A stretch of 64,000 bases of DNA from Ktedonobacteria bacterium brp13. Its GTDB lineage: Bacteria > Chloroflexota > Ktedonobacteria > Ktedonobacterales > Ktedonobacteraceae. Position 1 is the first letter of the stretch. Each line of letters opens with the position of its first letter. Shown here one piece after another: positions 47,098-56,208 of the stretch. The notes under the pieces were generated by a model. It saw only the letters and a list, made by a program, of their open reading frames with translations, was not told where the DNA came from and searched no databases. The stretch spans positions 8,659,485-8,723,484 of the forward strand of contig AP024096.1 in the NCBI GenBank assembly GCA_015099395.1, given 5' to 3'. The position numbers were made by a program, and so were the translations under genes.

Positions 47098-48060
47098 ATG
47101 AGTATTACTGCGCTGGCCAGTACCAGCCAGCAAAACCGGTCTATCGACAAGAGCCCTCGCCTGTTTCTGAGCGTGATGACCTGGGAGTTCCGTCGCTTCC
47201 GAGCTTCCCGCCTCTTCTGGTTTCAGGCTCTCGGCCTCTTCGGTTTCTTGCTCCTCATGACGTGGGCCCTGCACGCACCAGAGCAAATCGGTGCAGGCGT
47301 GGCGGTTGGCGGTGGTGGTGGCGAACCGCTCAGCGGCTTCGTTGCCGGAACCAGCGCAGGGGGACTTCTTCATATCCTGCCAATCGTTCTGGTGGTGCTG
47401 GCTCTCCTCCTGCCCTTTGTCACGGCTGATGGCGTGACGCGGGACCTGAACCGGCGCACTCACGAACTGTTGATGACCACCGCTCTGCCAACCTGGGCGT
47501 ATGTCTGGGGACGCTACCTGGCGGGCCTGGTGATGAGCCTGGGGCTGGCGCTCCTGTTGCTGGCCTCCATCCTGGGGATGGGCTGGTTGCTGCATCTGAC
47601 CACCACCGACTATCCAGCGCCGGAAATCGGCGCCGTGCTGCTTCTCTGGGTTGGCATGGTGCTGTCGGCAACGATCCTGGTCAGCAGCTTCGGTTTTGCC
47701 CTGAGCACCCTGCTCCCGCGCCTGTCCACACTGGTCAAGGTGGTGATCATGGTCGCATGGATCGTGGGGGGACTGGTGATCCCCCTCGGGCTAGGCGGTA
47801 CCACTCCTCCTGCCTGGTATGTCAATTGGGACCCGACCAGTGGGATCACCGCGCTTGGGCTCCTTCCTGTGTATGCCATTCACCTCGGCCCGACGATCAC
47901 GAGCGAGGCGCAGTTTCAGCAGTTCATTCTTAGTGTTGAGAACAAGATGCCTGACCTCGCGGGCTGGTTCGCGCCACACCTGCTGCTGGCCGGGGTCAGC
48001 CTGGTGCTGGTGCTGGTCGCGGCTCTCGCTTTCAAGCGCTCCCGCGATGTTCTCAATTAA
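47098..48060 (+). CDS. ABC-2 type transporter permease
   Basis: A 320-residue membrane protein with about six hydrophobic segments. The first is near residue 40 after FEFRR-like cytoplasmic sequence (MTWEFRRFRASRLFW), and the DLNRRTHELLMTTALPTWAYVWGRYLAG stretch is the coupling region typical of ABC-2 permeases. AAAGGAG lies 7 bases before the ATG. The gene is followed by an ATPase gene 82 bases on and a second permease, forming a complete exporter set. A glycine-rich run (GVAVGGGGGEPLSG) sits in the first outer loop. Cargo cannot be told from sequence; control by the ECF sigma factor suggests an envelope-stress or drug-export role. Confidence 0.9.
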   Translation: MSITALASTSQQNRSIDKSPRLFLSVMTWEFRRFRASRLFWFQALGLFGFLLLMTWALHAPEQIGAGVAVGGGGGEPLSGFVAGTSAGGLLHILPIVLVVLALLLPFVTADGVTRDLNRRTHELLMTTALPTWAYVWGRYLAGLVMSLGLALLLLASILGMGWLLHLTTTDYPAPEIGAVLLLWVGMVLSATILVSSFGFALSTLLPRLSTLVKVVIMVAWIVGGLVIPLGLGGTTPPAWYVNWDPTSGITALGLLPVYAIHLGPTITSEAQFQQFILSVENKMPDLAGWFAPHLLLAGVSLVLVLVAALAFKRSRDVLN

Positions 48061-48142
48061 GATGCTTGTGCACGGCTTCAACGGCCATGAAAGGAGCACT
48101 CTCTTCCATAGAGAGCACGCTTAACAGAAAGAGAGAACAGGA

Positions 48143-49018
48143 ATGGAATTGACGATTGAACACTTGAGCAAGCGCTATGGGCAGCACTGGGCGCTGCGTG
48201 AGCTGTCGCTGCGCTGCGAGCCGGGCATGCTGGGGCTGGTTGGACCCAACGGCGCGGGCAAGACGAGCTTGATGCGCATGATCGCGACTCTGCTGGAACC
48301 GACCGAGGGGACCATCCGCTGGAATGGGCAGGACATCCGCACCCATGGCGAGACGCTCCGGCAGGTGTTGGGCTATTTGCCCCAGGATTTTGGCGTCTAT
48401 CCAGAGTTCACCGGACGACAGTTCTTGCGCTACCTGGCTTCGATGAAAGGGCTGCCCTCCTCGCTCGCCCACCGGCGTGTTGATGAAGTGCTGGAGATTG
48501 TGAATCTGGAGCAGGTGGCCGACCGCAAACTGCCCGCCTATTCTGGCGGCATGAAGCAGCGCATCGGTATAGCGCAGGCTCTCTTGAACGACCCCGAACT
48601 CTTGATTGTCGATGAGCCAACCGCGGGACTTGACCCTGCCGAGCGCGTGCGTTTTCGTACGCTGCTCGCCAGCCTGACCAGCAACCGGATCATCATGCTG
48701 AGCACCCATATCATCAGCGATGTGGAGGCCGTGGCGAACCGCTTACTGATTTTGCGGGAGGGGCGCGTGCTGGCCGATACGACGCCGGAGGCGTTGCTGG
48801 CAAGCGCGGCGGGATCGGTCTGGAGTGTAACCACCGATCAGGCCACGGCCTTGCAGTTGCAGGCGAGCTATCAGGTCAGCACGATGGTCAACCAGGTGCA
48901 TGGCATCACGCTGCGCATCGTCAGCGCGACGCGCCCGCACGAGGCTGCCGTCGTCATTGACCCCAGCCTGGAAGAGGCCTATCTGCTGGCCACAGGCAGG
49001 CAGGCAATTCGTGCCTGA
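48143..49018 (+). CDS. ABC transporter ATP-binding protein
   Basis: A 291-residue ATPase driving the adjacent permeases. Walker A is GPNGAGKTS near residue 37; the Q-loop region is YLPQDFGVYPEF; the signature is YSGGMKQRIGIAQALL near 133, and Walker B with the D-loop is LLIVDEPTAGLDP. The H-loop is in LSTHIISD. Residues 220-291 form the regulatory tail found in drug and lantibiotic-type exporters, ending HEAAVVIDPSLEEAYLLATG. The same ending, diverged, reappears as an orphan fragment at 50548. The gene lies 82 bases after the first permease and 37 bases before the second. Confidence 0.95.
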   Translation: MELTIEHLSKRYGQHWALRELSLRCEPGMLGLVGPNGAGKTSLMRMIATLLEPTEGTIRWNGQDIRTHGETLRQVLGYLPQDFGVYPEFTGRQFLRYLASMKGLPSSLAHRRVDEVLEIVNLEQVADRKLPAYSGGMKQRIGIAQALLNDPELLIVDEPTAGLDPAERVRFRTLLASLTSNRIIMLSTHIISDVEAVANRLLILREGRVLADTTPEALLASAAGSVWSVTTDQATALQLQASYQVSTMVNQVHGITLRIVSATRPHEAAVVIDPSLEEAYLLATGRQAIRA

Positions 49019-49055
49019 CATGGGTACAGATATCTCATTATACGAAGGAGAAATT

Positions 49056-50552
49056 ATGGAGGCAAATAGAGCCGATAGCTTTGGCTTCGCGCAACAGTTG
49101 CGCGGGGAGTGGGCCGCATTCCGTAAAGTTCGCATCCTTTTGATCGGTATGGTGGTCGCAGCGTTGGTGACGATGCTTTTAGGGCTTGTGGTGGGGGGGC
49201 ACATGACTTGCGAAGGTCCTAACGGCAAGGTCTGCCCTGCTGTCCCGCTAGGGCCAGACGGCGAAGCGGTGATTGACAAATTCTATTTCGTACACCAGCC
49301 GCTAGCCGGAGATGGCAGTATAACGGTGCGCATCACCTCGCTCTCCGGCCTGATCACCTACCCACCGCCCAAACACGACCAGATTGTCAGAGGCGTTGTG
49401 CCGTGGGCGAAGGTAGGGGTTATGATCAAGGCGAGCACCAAACAGGGATCGGCCTATGCAGCTGTGATGGTCACCGGCAGCCACGGGGCGCGGATGCAGT
49501 ACAACTTCACTCAGGACATCGCCGGCCTCCCGGGCGGCGTCTCAGGGCAATCGCCGCGCTGGCTCCGATTGACCCGCGAAGGTTCCACGCTCACTGGCTA
49601 CGAGTCGACCGACGGTGCGCAGTGGACCCGGGTCGGCACAGCTCACCTGACCGGACTGCCTGCCACGGTACAGATCGGGTTCTTCGTTACCTCCCCATGC
49701 GACCTGACTGTGGACGAGGGTGCCTGCCGCACCACCCAGGCCACTGCCACCTTCGATCAGATCAGTCTGCAAGGCAACATAAGCTTGGACGCGTGGACCA
49801 GTATCAGTATAGGAAGTGAGCGTGGCGCACCGCCCATAACGGTGGGAAGCCTCAACCGGTCTGGCGATACGTTCATCGTGACCGGAAACGGCGACATCGC
49901 CCCGCTCGGCTCTAGTGAAGGCTCTCCCATCGAGCGCCCCCTCATCGGCGCAGTGGCTGGCCTGATTGTGGTGATTATTCTGGCGGTGCTCTTCGGTGCC
50001 TCTGGTCGCCTGTCTGACCGCAAGAGCGCAAGTCCGAAACTAGGACGGGTGTTGGCCGCGCAGGCCCTCGTGATCGGCCTGGTCGCTTTCACCACCCAAC
50101 TGGTGGCTGCTGTCGTCGCAGTCCAGCTTGGCAAGCGCATCATGCTCTCGAACCACACCATCATCCTGCCAGTGGATCCTCTCACTGAACTGCGCGTCAT
50201 GTTCGGTACCGCCGCACTCGTCGGAGTCGTGGCCGTCTTCGCCCTTGCCCTCGGCGTCCTGTTCCGGTATCGCGTCGTGGCCGTGATCGTTGGCCTCGCG
50301 CTCACGGTCTTGCCCTTCATCCTCGCCAACCTCGCGCCCCTTGCCGTATCTCAGTGGTTGCTGCGGCTCACACCGGCCGCCGGCTTTGCGATCCAGCAGA
50401 GCATTCCAGAGTACCCACAGGTGATCGGCCTCTACACGCTCCAGGCCGGGTACTACCCGCTGGCACCGTGGGTCGGCTTCGCTGTGCTCTGCGGCTACAC
50501 CGTGCTCGCTCTCGGCCTAGCCGTCTTCGTGCCGCGCCACAGGGACGCATGA
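49056..50552 (+). CDS. ABC permease with a large outer beta-sandwich-like domain
   Basis: A 498-residue membrane protein. The start is the ATG at 49056, with GAAGGAG 5 bases upstream; longer frames overlap the ATPase gene. One membrane helix near residues 30-50 is followed by about 240 outer residues and then six or so helices from 300 to the end. The outer part (FYFVHQPLAGDGSITVRITSL; PWAKVGVMIKAST; SPRWLRLTREGSTLTGYESTDGAQW; AQIGFFVTS-like stretch with two cysteine pairs) looks like a DUF1349/concanavalin-type beta sandwich as in glycan-binding modules. Such a domain inside the first loop of an ABC-2 permease is uncommon. The stop codon overlaps the beginning of an ATPase remnant. It may help the exporter sense or hold cell-surface polymer, which is inference. 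Confidence 0.85.
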   Translation: MEANRADSFGFAQQLRGEWAAFRKVRILLIGMVVAALVTMLLGLVVGGHMTCEGPNGKVCPAVPLGPDGEAVIDKFYFVHQPLAGDGSITVRITSLSGLITYPPPKHDQIVRGVVPWAKVGVMIKASTKQGSAYAAVMVTGSHGARMQYNFTQDIAGLPGGVSGQSPRWLRLTREGSTLTGYESTDGAQWTRVGTAHLTGLPATVQIGFFVTSPCDLTVDEGACRTTQATATFDQISLQGNISLDAWTSISIGSERGAPPITVGSLNRSGDTFIVTGNGDIAPLGSSEGSPIERPLIGAVAGLIVVIILAVLFGASGRLSDRKSASPKLGRVLAAQALVIGLVAFTTQLVAAVVAVQLGKRIMLSNHTIILPVDPLTELRVMFGTAALVGVVAVFALALGVLFRYRVVAVIVGLALTVLPFILANLAPLAVSQWLLRLTPAAGFAIQQSIPEYPQVIGLYTLQAGYYPLAPWVGFAVLCGYTVLALGLAVFVPRHRDA

Positions 50553-50628
50553 GGCTGCCGTCGAAGTTTCCCCAGCCTGGAAGACGCCGATCTGCGGGCT
50601 GTGGGCGGGCCAGCCGTTCGGGTCTGAC
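50548..50628 (+). pseudogene. C-terminal scrap of a second ABC ATPase
   Basis: In the frame from CAT at 50548 the 26 codons read HEAAVEVSPSLEDADLRAVG and a few more residues, then TGA. This matches the last residues of the ATPase at 48143 (HEAAVVIDPSLEEAYLLATG) closely, yet nothing else of that gene is present; the permease stop is fused to it. It marks the joint of a deletion or of the permease gene's insertion beside a former ATPase copy. Confidence 0.8.
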
Positions 50629-50649
50629 AGAAAGGAACGCCCATCGCTA

Positions 50650-50683
50650 GGAGGCTCGGCGGATCAAACCGCCGAACTCCTCC
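50650..50683 (+). terminator. Hairpin after the ABC genes
   Basis: TCGGCGG (50656-50662) pairs with CCGCCGA (50669-50675), and GGAG outside pairs with CTCC, with a small bulge. It is GC-rich and lies 20 bases after the last reading frame, but has no T-run, so termination is likely rather than certain. Confidence 0.5.
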
Positions 50684-50706
50684 GGTGGCGCATCGCGTCG
50701 GGGAGG

Positions 50707-50759
50707 CAACCTGTTTCCTTGCCAAGATCCCGGTAAGGAGAAGCCAGGGAAACAGGTTG
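50707..50759. repeat. Inverted repeat CAACCTGTTTCC
   Basis: CAACCTGTTTCC (50707-50718) is exactly complementary to 50748-50759, and GGAAACAGG appears again directly at 50769. The rest of the stretch to 50974 has no gene I can support. Confidence 0.5.
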
Positions 50760-50974
50760 GCCCCCTTTGGAAACAGGTGGATAGATTGCCCCTCTTCACC
50801 TCTCACAAAACCGACAAATGCTTCTTTTTCGAAAAGGGCACAAGAACAACAAAGGAACTTCTATGGTTTTTTTCCCTGAAGAGATGGCCTGTCGGTGCGA
50901 TCCTGACGGAAAAGCATTATGTACCATATAACTGAGGATGAGCTTACCCTTTTTCTTCTTTCACGCGCCTAAAA

Positions 50975-51193
50975 AGGGGTTTGCCCACGGTAGGAACCAA
51001 AACTTGGAATAGGAAAGAAAAGACAGCTCCATGTGCATGAATTGAGAGAGAAAAGCGGCAAAAACGACTTTTTAACGGAATACTCCTTGTAAAAACTGCT
51101 TTTCTCTCTCTACACAGGAGCTTCATTAAGGCTCTCTACAGGCTAGTTCAGCTGGCTATTCCAAGTTTTGGTTCCTACCGTGGGCAAACCCCT
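50975..51193. repeat. 219-bp element with perfect 38-bp inverted repeats
   Basis: Bases 50975-51012 (starting AGGGGTTTGCCCACGG) are the exact reverse complement of 51156-51193. Within the 143-bp middle lie further inverted matches (AGAGAGAAAAGC with GCTTTTCTCTCT, and AGCTCC with GGAGCT), so the whole can fold into one long stem. No gene is inside. It fits a miniature element, or a strong structured RNA if transcribed. It sits about 200 bases before the response-regulator gene. Confidence 0.8.
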
Positions 51194-51390
51194 GTCTACA
51201 GCAAGATGTGACGGGCTGTGAATGCGGAGAGCTTTTCCAGTTTGTGTATCCTCCACGAGAGGAGATCCTCCATGACCTGCGGCGTGGATCTCACAAAAAT
51301 CTGACAACTGTCTGGTACAATGAAGCTCAATACTGAGATTCTCTGCACCTGGAGTGCTTCTTGAACGGACGCTCGCACGAGGAGGAGCCC

Positions 51391-52086
51391 ATGCCCCATA
51401 AAATTTTAGTGGTGGATGACGATACCAAGACCGTTGATTTAATCCGCCTTGCTCTGGAACAAGAGGAATTCGAGGCGCTCATCGCGTACGAGGGGATCGA
51501 GGCACTCAACCTGGCGCGTTACGCATCCCCTGATCTGATGATTCTCGATTGGATGCTACCCAACATCAGCGGCATCGATCTCTGCCGTATGGTGCGGGCG
51601 GAATCGAACGTGCCGATGATTATGCTGACGGCGAAGGCGACGGAGGAAGACAAGCTGCGTGGTCTGAACCTGGGCGTGGACGATTATTTGACCAAGCCCT
51701 TCAGTCTGCGTGAGCTGGTGGCGCGGGTGCGCGTGGTGCTGCGCAGAACCCATCACGCCGAGGAACGTCCCACGCTGCTGCGGTTTCGCGAACTGGAGAT
51801 CAATGTGGAGGGACACGAGGTCCGGCTTGGCGACCAGGCGATCTCCCTTACACCCAAAGAGTTTAAGCTGCTGGAGACATTTGTGCGCGCTCCTGGCCGG
51901 ACGTTTCGCCGCGAGGAGCTAGTAGAGAAGATCTGCGGCCCGGACTACGATGGCTTTGATCGCTCTATCGATTTCCACATGGGGAATCTGCGCAAGAAAA
52001 TTGATATTCACCCTGAGCAGCCCTCGTATATCCAGACGGTCCACGGCGTGGGCTATAAATTGAGGAGGACCAATCATGTGGCATAG
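51391..52086 (+). CDS. OmpR-type response regulator
   Basis: A 231-residue DNA-binding regulator. The receiver domain (3-115) shows the acidic pocket VDDD, the phospho-acceptor aspartate in LMILDWMLPN near residue 53, the T in MLTAKA and the lysine in DDYLTKPF. The C-terminal winged helix (130-230) has LTPKEFKLLETFVRAPGRTFRREEL and the usual RSIDFHMGNLRKKI recognition stretch and GVGYKL end. The ATG at 51391 follows GGAGGAG closely. It overlaps the sensor-kinase gene by 11 bases, so both are made together. Probable targets are the envelope genes downstream, by position only. Confidence 0.96.
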   Translation: MPHKILVVDDDTKTVDLIRLALEQEEFEALIAYEGIEALNLARYASPDLMILDWMLPNISGIDLCRMVRAESNVPMIMLTAKATEEDKLRGLNLGVDDYLTKPFSLRELVARVRVVLRRTHHAEERPTLLRFRELEINVEGHEVRLGDQAISLTPKEFKLLETFVRAPGRTFRREELVEKICGPDYDGFDRSIDFHMGNLRKKIDIHPEQPSYIQTVHGVGYKLRRTNHVA

Positions 52087-53629
52087 CTTACGATTCCGCC
52101 TGGTGGTGATGTTTATGCTGGTGGTCCTGGTCGCTGTCGGGACCGTGGCACTGCTGGCCAGCCAGGCGACCGTGAACGATCTGCATATCTACACACAGGC
52201 CGAGGGCGACCAGCAACTTATCTCGACCATGCTGAATGCCTATACGCAGCACGAGAGCCAGGCGGCGCTGCAAAAGCTGGCAGAGCAGTTGGCGCGCAGT
52301 TCGCACCGGCGCATTGTGCTCGTTGATCATCAACGGCGCGTTCTCGCCGATTCCGAGGGCAAACTGATCGGGCAGGTGCTTCCTCCCGGACCTGATGGGC
52401 TAATTACCTCGACTTCGCTTCCCTCTGGCGCTCTCTCGATCAATCCTCATCCTCCCGCGACCTCGACCCCGTCCCAAACTGGGAGCGCCATAACCACGAT
52501 CAACTCTCCTGTTGATCCATCTTCTCCGGGCTCTACACCGGGCTCTATACCGCTGTATATCTCCACAGACTCCGTGTCCCAACCCTCCGTGACAGGGCCA
52601 GGTCAGGAGTCTATCACCTTTATGCAGGGAAGATTTGCCGCGACGGCTCACTCACCGGAGACCACCTTTATCGATTCGGTGAACCGCTCGCTCTGGCTGG
52701 CCGTACTCCTGGCTGGACTGGTGGCGCTGCTGCTGGCGCTGATCTTTGCTCATACGATCCTCAGGCCACTGCACACGTTGAAAGTGGTGGCCAGGAAGAT
52801 GGAGCAGGGCGATTTGAGTCAACGCGTGTTCATCAAAAGCAAGGGAGAAGTGGGCGCGCTGGCTCACGCGTTTAACGCGATGGCCGACAGTCTGAGCCGT
52901 TCGGAGCGTTTGCGCCGCAACCTGGTGAGCGATGTGGCCCACGAACTGCGCAACCCACTGATGAACATTCGCGGCTACCTGGAGCTGTTGCAGGACCAGG
53001 TGCTGGAGCCGACGCCGGAAACGCTGGCCTCGCTCTATGAAGAGACGTCGCTGCTGAATCGGCTGGTGGCTGATCTTCAGGACCTCTCGCTGGCCGAGGC
53101 AGGGCAGTTGCACCTGGTCCAGAAGCCGGTCAACCTGGCGGCGGTCGCGCGCCAGGCAGTCCAGATCGTCCAGCCGCACCTGGTTCAGAAGAACCTGACG
53201 CTTCATGTGCATCTGCCCTCTAATCTGCCTCACGTCGCAGCCGACCAGGAGCGGATCGCGCAGGTGTTGCGCAATCTGCTGAGTAACGCGATCAGACACA
53301 CGCCCGAACAGGGGAAGATCAGGCTCACCGCCAGCCGCGATGAGTCGATGCTCCGAATCAGCGTGCGAGATAGCGGGGTGGGCATCGCGCCCGAACACCT
53401 GCCCTATCTCTTTGAGCGCTTTTATCGCGCCGATGCCTCGCGTTCCCGCGCGACCGGCGGCAGCGGGCTAGGCCTGGCGGTCGCCAGACAGGTTGTGCAG
53501 GCGCATGGTGGCCAGATTACCGTCGAAAGTCAGCCTGGACAGGGCAGTTGTTTTACGTTTACGCTCCCTATTGCTCCCTCGCGCGCTCGTCTCACTATTC
53601 CCCAGAAAGCGCTCGTATCCTCTCTATAA
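52076..53629 (+). CDS. Sensor histidine kinase
   Basis: A 517-residue membrane kinase, partner of the overlapping regulator gene. A membrane helix at about 7-28 and another at about 205-228 enclose an outer sensor region, whose second half is low-complexity and rich in Pro, Ser and Thr (about 125-165). A HAMP domain follows (ILRPLHTLKVVARKMEQGDLSQRV), then the HisKA helix with the phosphorylated histidine in SDVAHELRNPL (residue 289), and the ATPase domain with NLLSNAIRHT, DSGVGIAP, FERFYRAD and GGSGLGLAV. The Pro/Ser/Thr stretch may reach through the cell wall. A strong terminator follows the gene, making the pair its own operon. Confidence 0.96.
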   Translation: MWHSLRFRLVVMFMLVVLVAVGTVALLASQATVNDLHIYTQAEGDQQLISTMLNAYTQHESQAALQKLAEQLARSSHRRIVLVDHQRRVLADSEGKLIGQVLPPGPDGLITSTSLPSGALSINPHPPATSTPSQTGSAITTINSPVDPSSPGSTPGSIPLYISTDSVSQPSVTGPGQESITFMQGRFAATAHSPETTFIDSVNRSLWLAVLLAGLVALLLALIFAHTILRPLHTLKVVARKMEQGDLSQRVFIKSKGEVGALAHAFNAMADSLSRSERLRRNLVSDVAHELRNPLMNIRGYLELLQDQVLEPTPETLASLYEETSLLNRLVADLQDLSLAEAGQLHLVQKPVNLAAVARQAVQIVQPHLVQKNLTLHVHLPSNLPHVAADQERIAQVLRNLLSNAIRHTPEQGKIRLTASRDESMLRISVRDSGVGIAPEHLPYLFERFYRADASRSRATGGSGLGLAVARQVVQAHGGQITVESQPGQGSCFTFTLPIAPSRARLTIPQKALVSSL

Positions 53630-53649
53630 CGTTTGTACGTGTTTCCAAA

Positions 53650-53684
53650 GAGGATCAGGTATTTGTGATTAATACCTGATCCTC
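53650..53684 (+). terminator. Rho-independent terminator after the two-component genes
   Basis: GAGGATCAGGTATT (53650-53663) pairs perfectly with AATACCTGATCCTC (53671-53684) around TGTGATT, followed by ATTCTTTTCTC. It lies 20 bases after the kinase stop. Confidence 0.9.
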
Positions 53685-53812
53685 ATTCTTTTCTCACATT
53701 TCCCTCAAGAGTTCCTCATGCTCATTGACTATGCTCTGAGTGCGGGGAAGAACTCTCCGACCGACCCCAGCGAAAATGATGTGTATGAAATAAGCAGAAG
53801 GAGTTCTATCGT

Positions 53813-55198
53813 ATGAAACTCGTTGTACGGAGTGTGAGAAATGTGTGGCGCAATCCGCTCAGGATGGTTCTGGTGATCGCGTTGCTGAGCACCAGCCTGA
53901 TGTTTGTCGCGGCGATGATGAGCCTGAGCGCGAACTCGCAACAGGAAATCGCCGCGGTGCATAAGAAGGTAGGGACGGGTATTACGGTGAGTTACGCGTC
54001 CAACGATGCCAGAAACGCGCAGCAAAACGGCGGACCAGTCATAAGCGGTTCATCCACCGGGAATGGGAACGGGCCTTCCTTTGCCGGGAAGGGTCCCACA
54101 CCCATTCCAAATAGCGCAGTCGAGAAGATCAGGAAGACCCAAGGGGTCGCGAATGTGCAGGAGAGCCTGGCGCGTCCCGACATGGATGGAGAGGTCAAAG
54201 GCAGTCAGCTGACCGATCCCAGTGGACAGGCGGTGAACGCACCTCTCTTCGTGAACGGCATTCCCAGTGACGCCACCAATTTTACCCTGATGGGTGGGGA
54301 TACCCCGACGCTCGTGGCTGGACGCGGCTTCCGATCCAGCGATGCCAACGCCAATGTGGCTTTGATGGATGAGGATGTGGCGAAGGCCAATCACCTGCAT
54401 GTTGGCTCAACTTTCAAATTACACGGGACCATCTTCACACTCATCGGGCTCTATACCACGACAAATCAATTCTCGGGCAGCAGCGTGATCCTGCCGCTGG
54501 CGACTATGCAGAGGGTATTTGGCATCGATGGCGTGGACAGCGTGACGCTCAACACGACCAGTTACGAGCAGGTTGAAGCCGTCGCGGCCAAGCTGCACAG
54601 CGCGCTGGGGAAGGCGTACGATGTTGTCACTCAGAGTGCCCAGTATAGCAACGTGTTTAACGCGCTCCAGGTGGCGCAAAACAGCATCCAGGTCGCCCTG
54701 TTCGTCTCGTTTCTCATCGCGGCAGCCGTGACCGTCTTCGCGGTCCTGATGCTGGTGCGCGAGCGGACGGCGGAGATCGCCATCCTCAAGACCATCGGTG
54801 CCTCCCATTTGCAGGTCCTCAGGCAGTTCTGGACGGAGATCGCGGCCTTGAGCGTCACGGCGGCGGCGCTGGCTGTGCTCCTGCTCCTGGCGTTGGGGCC
54901 GTTCATTTCTCAGAAATTCGATATCGACGCATCCGCGCTGGTGAAGGCGAGTGGCCCAGGTGCGAGCGGACCTGGCATGGTCGTCAACGGCAGTATGGCA
55001 GGCTCCCTCACTACGACAGGGCCAACAGCGACCAACCCCCTCAGCGGTGTGCACCTGGCGGCGGCCACGCTTACGACGCAGACGCTGCTGATGATCGTCA
55101 TGATAGGCATTGGCCTGGCTCTGCTCACCAGCATCATCCCAACCTGGTCCGTTGCCTATACCAAGCCCGCCAGCGTCCTGAGAAAAGTCACGTATTAA
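53813..55198 (+). CDS. FtsX/MacB-like ABC transporter permease
   Basis: A 461-residue membrane protein of the type that works with LolD-like ATPases. One N-terminal helix (about 15-38), an outer domain of about 220 residues (MacB-like periplasmic core: GRGFRSSDANANVALMDEDVAKANHLHVGSTF), then three helices between about 290 and 450, the first after NSIQVALFVSFL and followed by VRERTAEIAILKTIGAS, the cytoplasmic coupling motif of this family. AGAAGGAG precedes the ATG by 9 bases. The ATPase gene follows 23 bases on. The pair resembles systems that extract or move lipids, lipoproteins or peptides, or answer antimicrobial peptides; nothing here fixes the cargo. Confidence 0.93.
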   Translation: MKLVVRSVRNVWRNPLRMVLVIALLSTSLMFVAAMMSLSANSQQEIAAVHKKVGTGITVSYASNDARNAQQNGGPVISGSSTGNGNGPSFAGKGPTPIPNSAVEKIRKTQGVANVQESLARPDMDGEVKGSQLTDPSGQAVNAPLFVNGIPSDATNFTLMGGDTPTLVAGRGFRSSDANANVALMDEDVAKANHLHVGSTFKLHGTIFTLIGLYTTTNQFSGSSVILPLATMQRVFGIDGVDSVTLNTTSYEQVEAVAAKLHSALGKAYDVVTQSAQYSNVFNALQVAQNSIQVALFVSFLIAAAVTVFAVLMLVRERTAEIAILKTIGASHLQVLRQFWTEIAALSVTAAALAVLLLLALGPFISQKFDIDASALVKASGPGASGPGMVVNGSMAGSLTTTGPTATNPLSGVHLAAATLTTQTLLMIVMIGIGLALLTSIIPTWSVAYTKPASVLRKVTY

Positions 55199-55221
55199 AT
55201 CAAGCAAAGAGAGGATATTGC

Positions 55222-56094
55222 ATGATGGACAACGAGTTCCTTTCCATTGAAGATGAGCAAGAGATGCCAGAACAGGTCTGGTCTGCAGACCAGACAGAGG
55301 AGCCGGGGAGCGTGCACTGGTCCACAGACGCGCAGCAAGAGCTCCCAAAGTCGACCATCACCGTCGAGGCCTCGGGTTTGAGCAAGACCTTCCGCTTGCA
55401 GGGCGAGGTGATCCAGGCGGTCGATGAGGTCAGCTTTGCCTTTACCGAGGGGCAGTTTGTCGCAATCCTCGGCCCCAGCGGGTGTGGCAAGTCCACGCTG
55501 CTCTACCTGCTGGCCGGGCTGGATAAGCCGACATCAGGAGAGTTGATGATCGATGGCGTGGATGTGAAACGCCTCTCAGGCAGGCAGGAGTACCGTTTTC
55601 GGCGGCAGAAGCTGGGGTTTGTCTTTCAATCGTTTCACCTCATCCCCAGCCTGACCGCGCTGGAAAACGTCATGCTGCCGATGGAGCTCAAAGGCGGCAT
55701 GACCAACGCTGCCCTGCGCGAACGGGCGCGCACCCTGCTCGGGCAGGTCGGCATCGATGACAGTCGCCACAACCACAAGCCGGGCAAGCTCTCCGGTGGG
55801 CAAAAGCAGCGCGTGGCTATCGCCAGGGCACTCGCCAACAACCCCCGCGTCATCCTGGCTGACGAGCCGACTGGCAATGTGGACTCGAACACCGGCAAGC
55901 GCATCGTCCAGTTGTTCAAACAGCTTGCCGAGCAGGGGCGAACCGTCATCGTCGTCACGCATGACTGCAGTATCGCGAGCATTGCGGACGTGCGCATGAA
56001 GATGGAGGATGGCCGCATCACGGTCATGGAGAACTACCAGCCTCCAGCTAACCAGAAGCCGCTAGTCCTGAAGAAAAAGGGACGCAAACGCTAA
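55222..56094 (+). CDS. LolD/MacB-type ABC ATPase
   Basis: A 290-residue ATPase for the preceding permease. After an unusual acidic extension of about 45 residues (with the near-repeats QVWSADQTEEPGSV and HWSTDAQQE), the domain has Walker A GPSGCGKST near residue 90, LGFVFQSFHLIPSLTALENV, signature LSGGQKQRVAIARAL near 192, and Walker B with DEPTGNVDSNTG. The C-terminus is basic (KPLVLKKKGRKR). The family is usually about 225-240 residues, so both ends are longer than normal. GAGAGG lies 8 bases before the ATG. The N-terminal extension could be a protein-binding tail. Confidence 0.95.
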   Translation: MMDNEFLSIEDEQEMPEQVWSADQTEEPGSVHWSTDAQQELPKSTITVEASGLSKTFRLQGEVIQAVDEVSFAFTEGQFVAILGPSGCGKSTLLYLLAGLDKPTSGELMIDGVDVKRLSGRQEYRFRRQKLGFVFQSFHLIPSLTALENVMLPMELKGGMTNAALRERARTLLGQVGIDDSRHNHKPGKLSGGQKQRVAIARALANNPRVILADEPTGNVDSNTGKRIVQLFKQLAEQGRTVIVVTHDCSIASIADVRMKMEDGRITVMENYQPPANQKPLVLKKKGRKR

Positions 56095-56208
56095 ACACGA
56101 AGAACCAACAGATTGCGCAACGAGCGGGACTGCTCACTGGAATGATAGAACAGGCTCGCTTCATTCGTTCCTGTATGGCGAAGATAAAAGTGCAAGGAGA
56201 AAAAAGAG

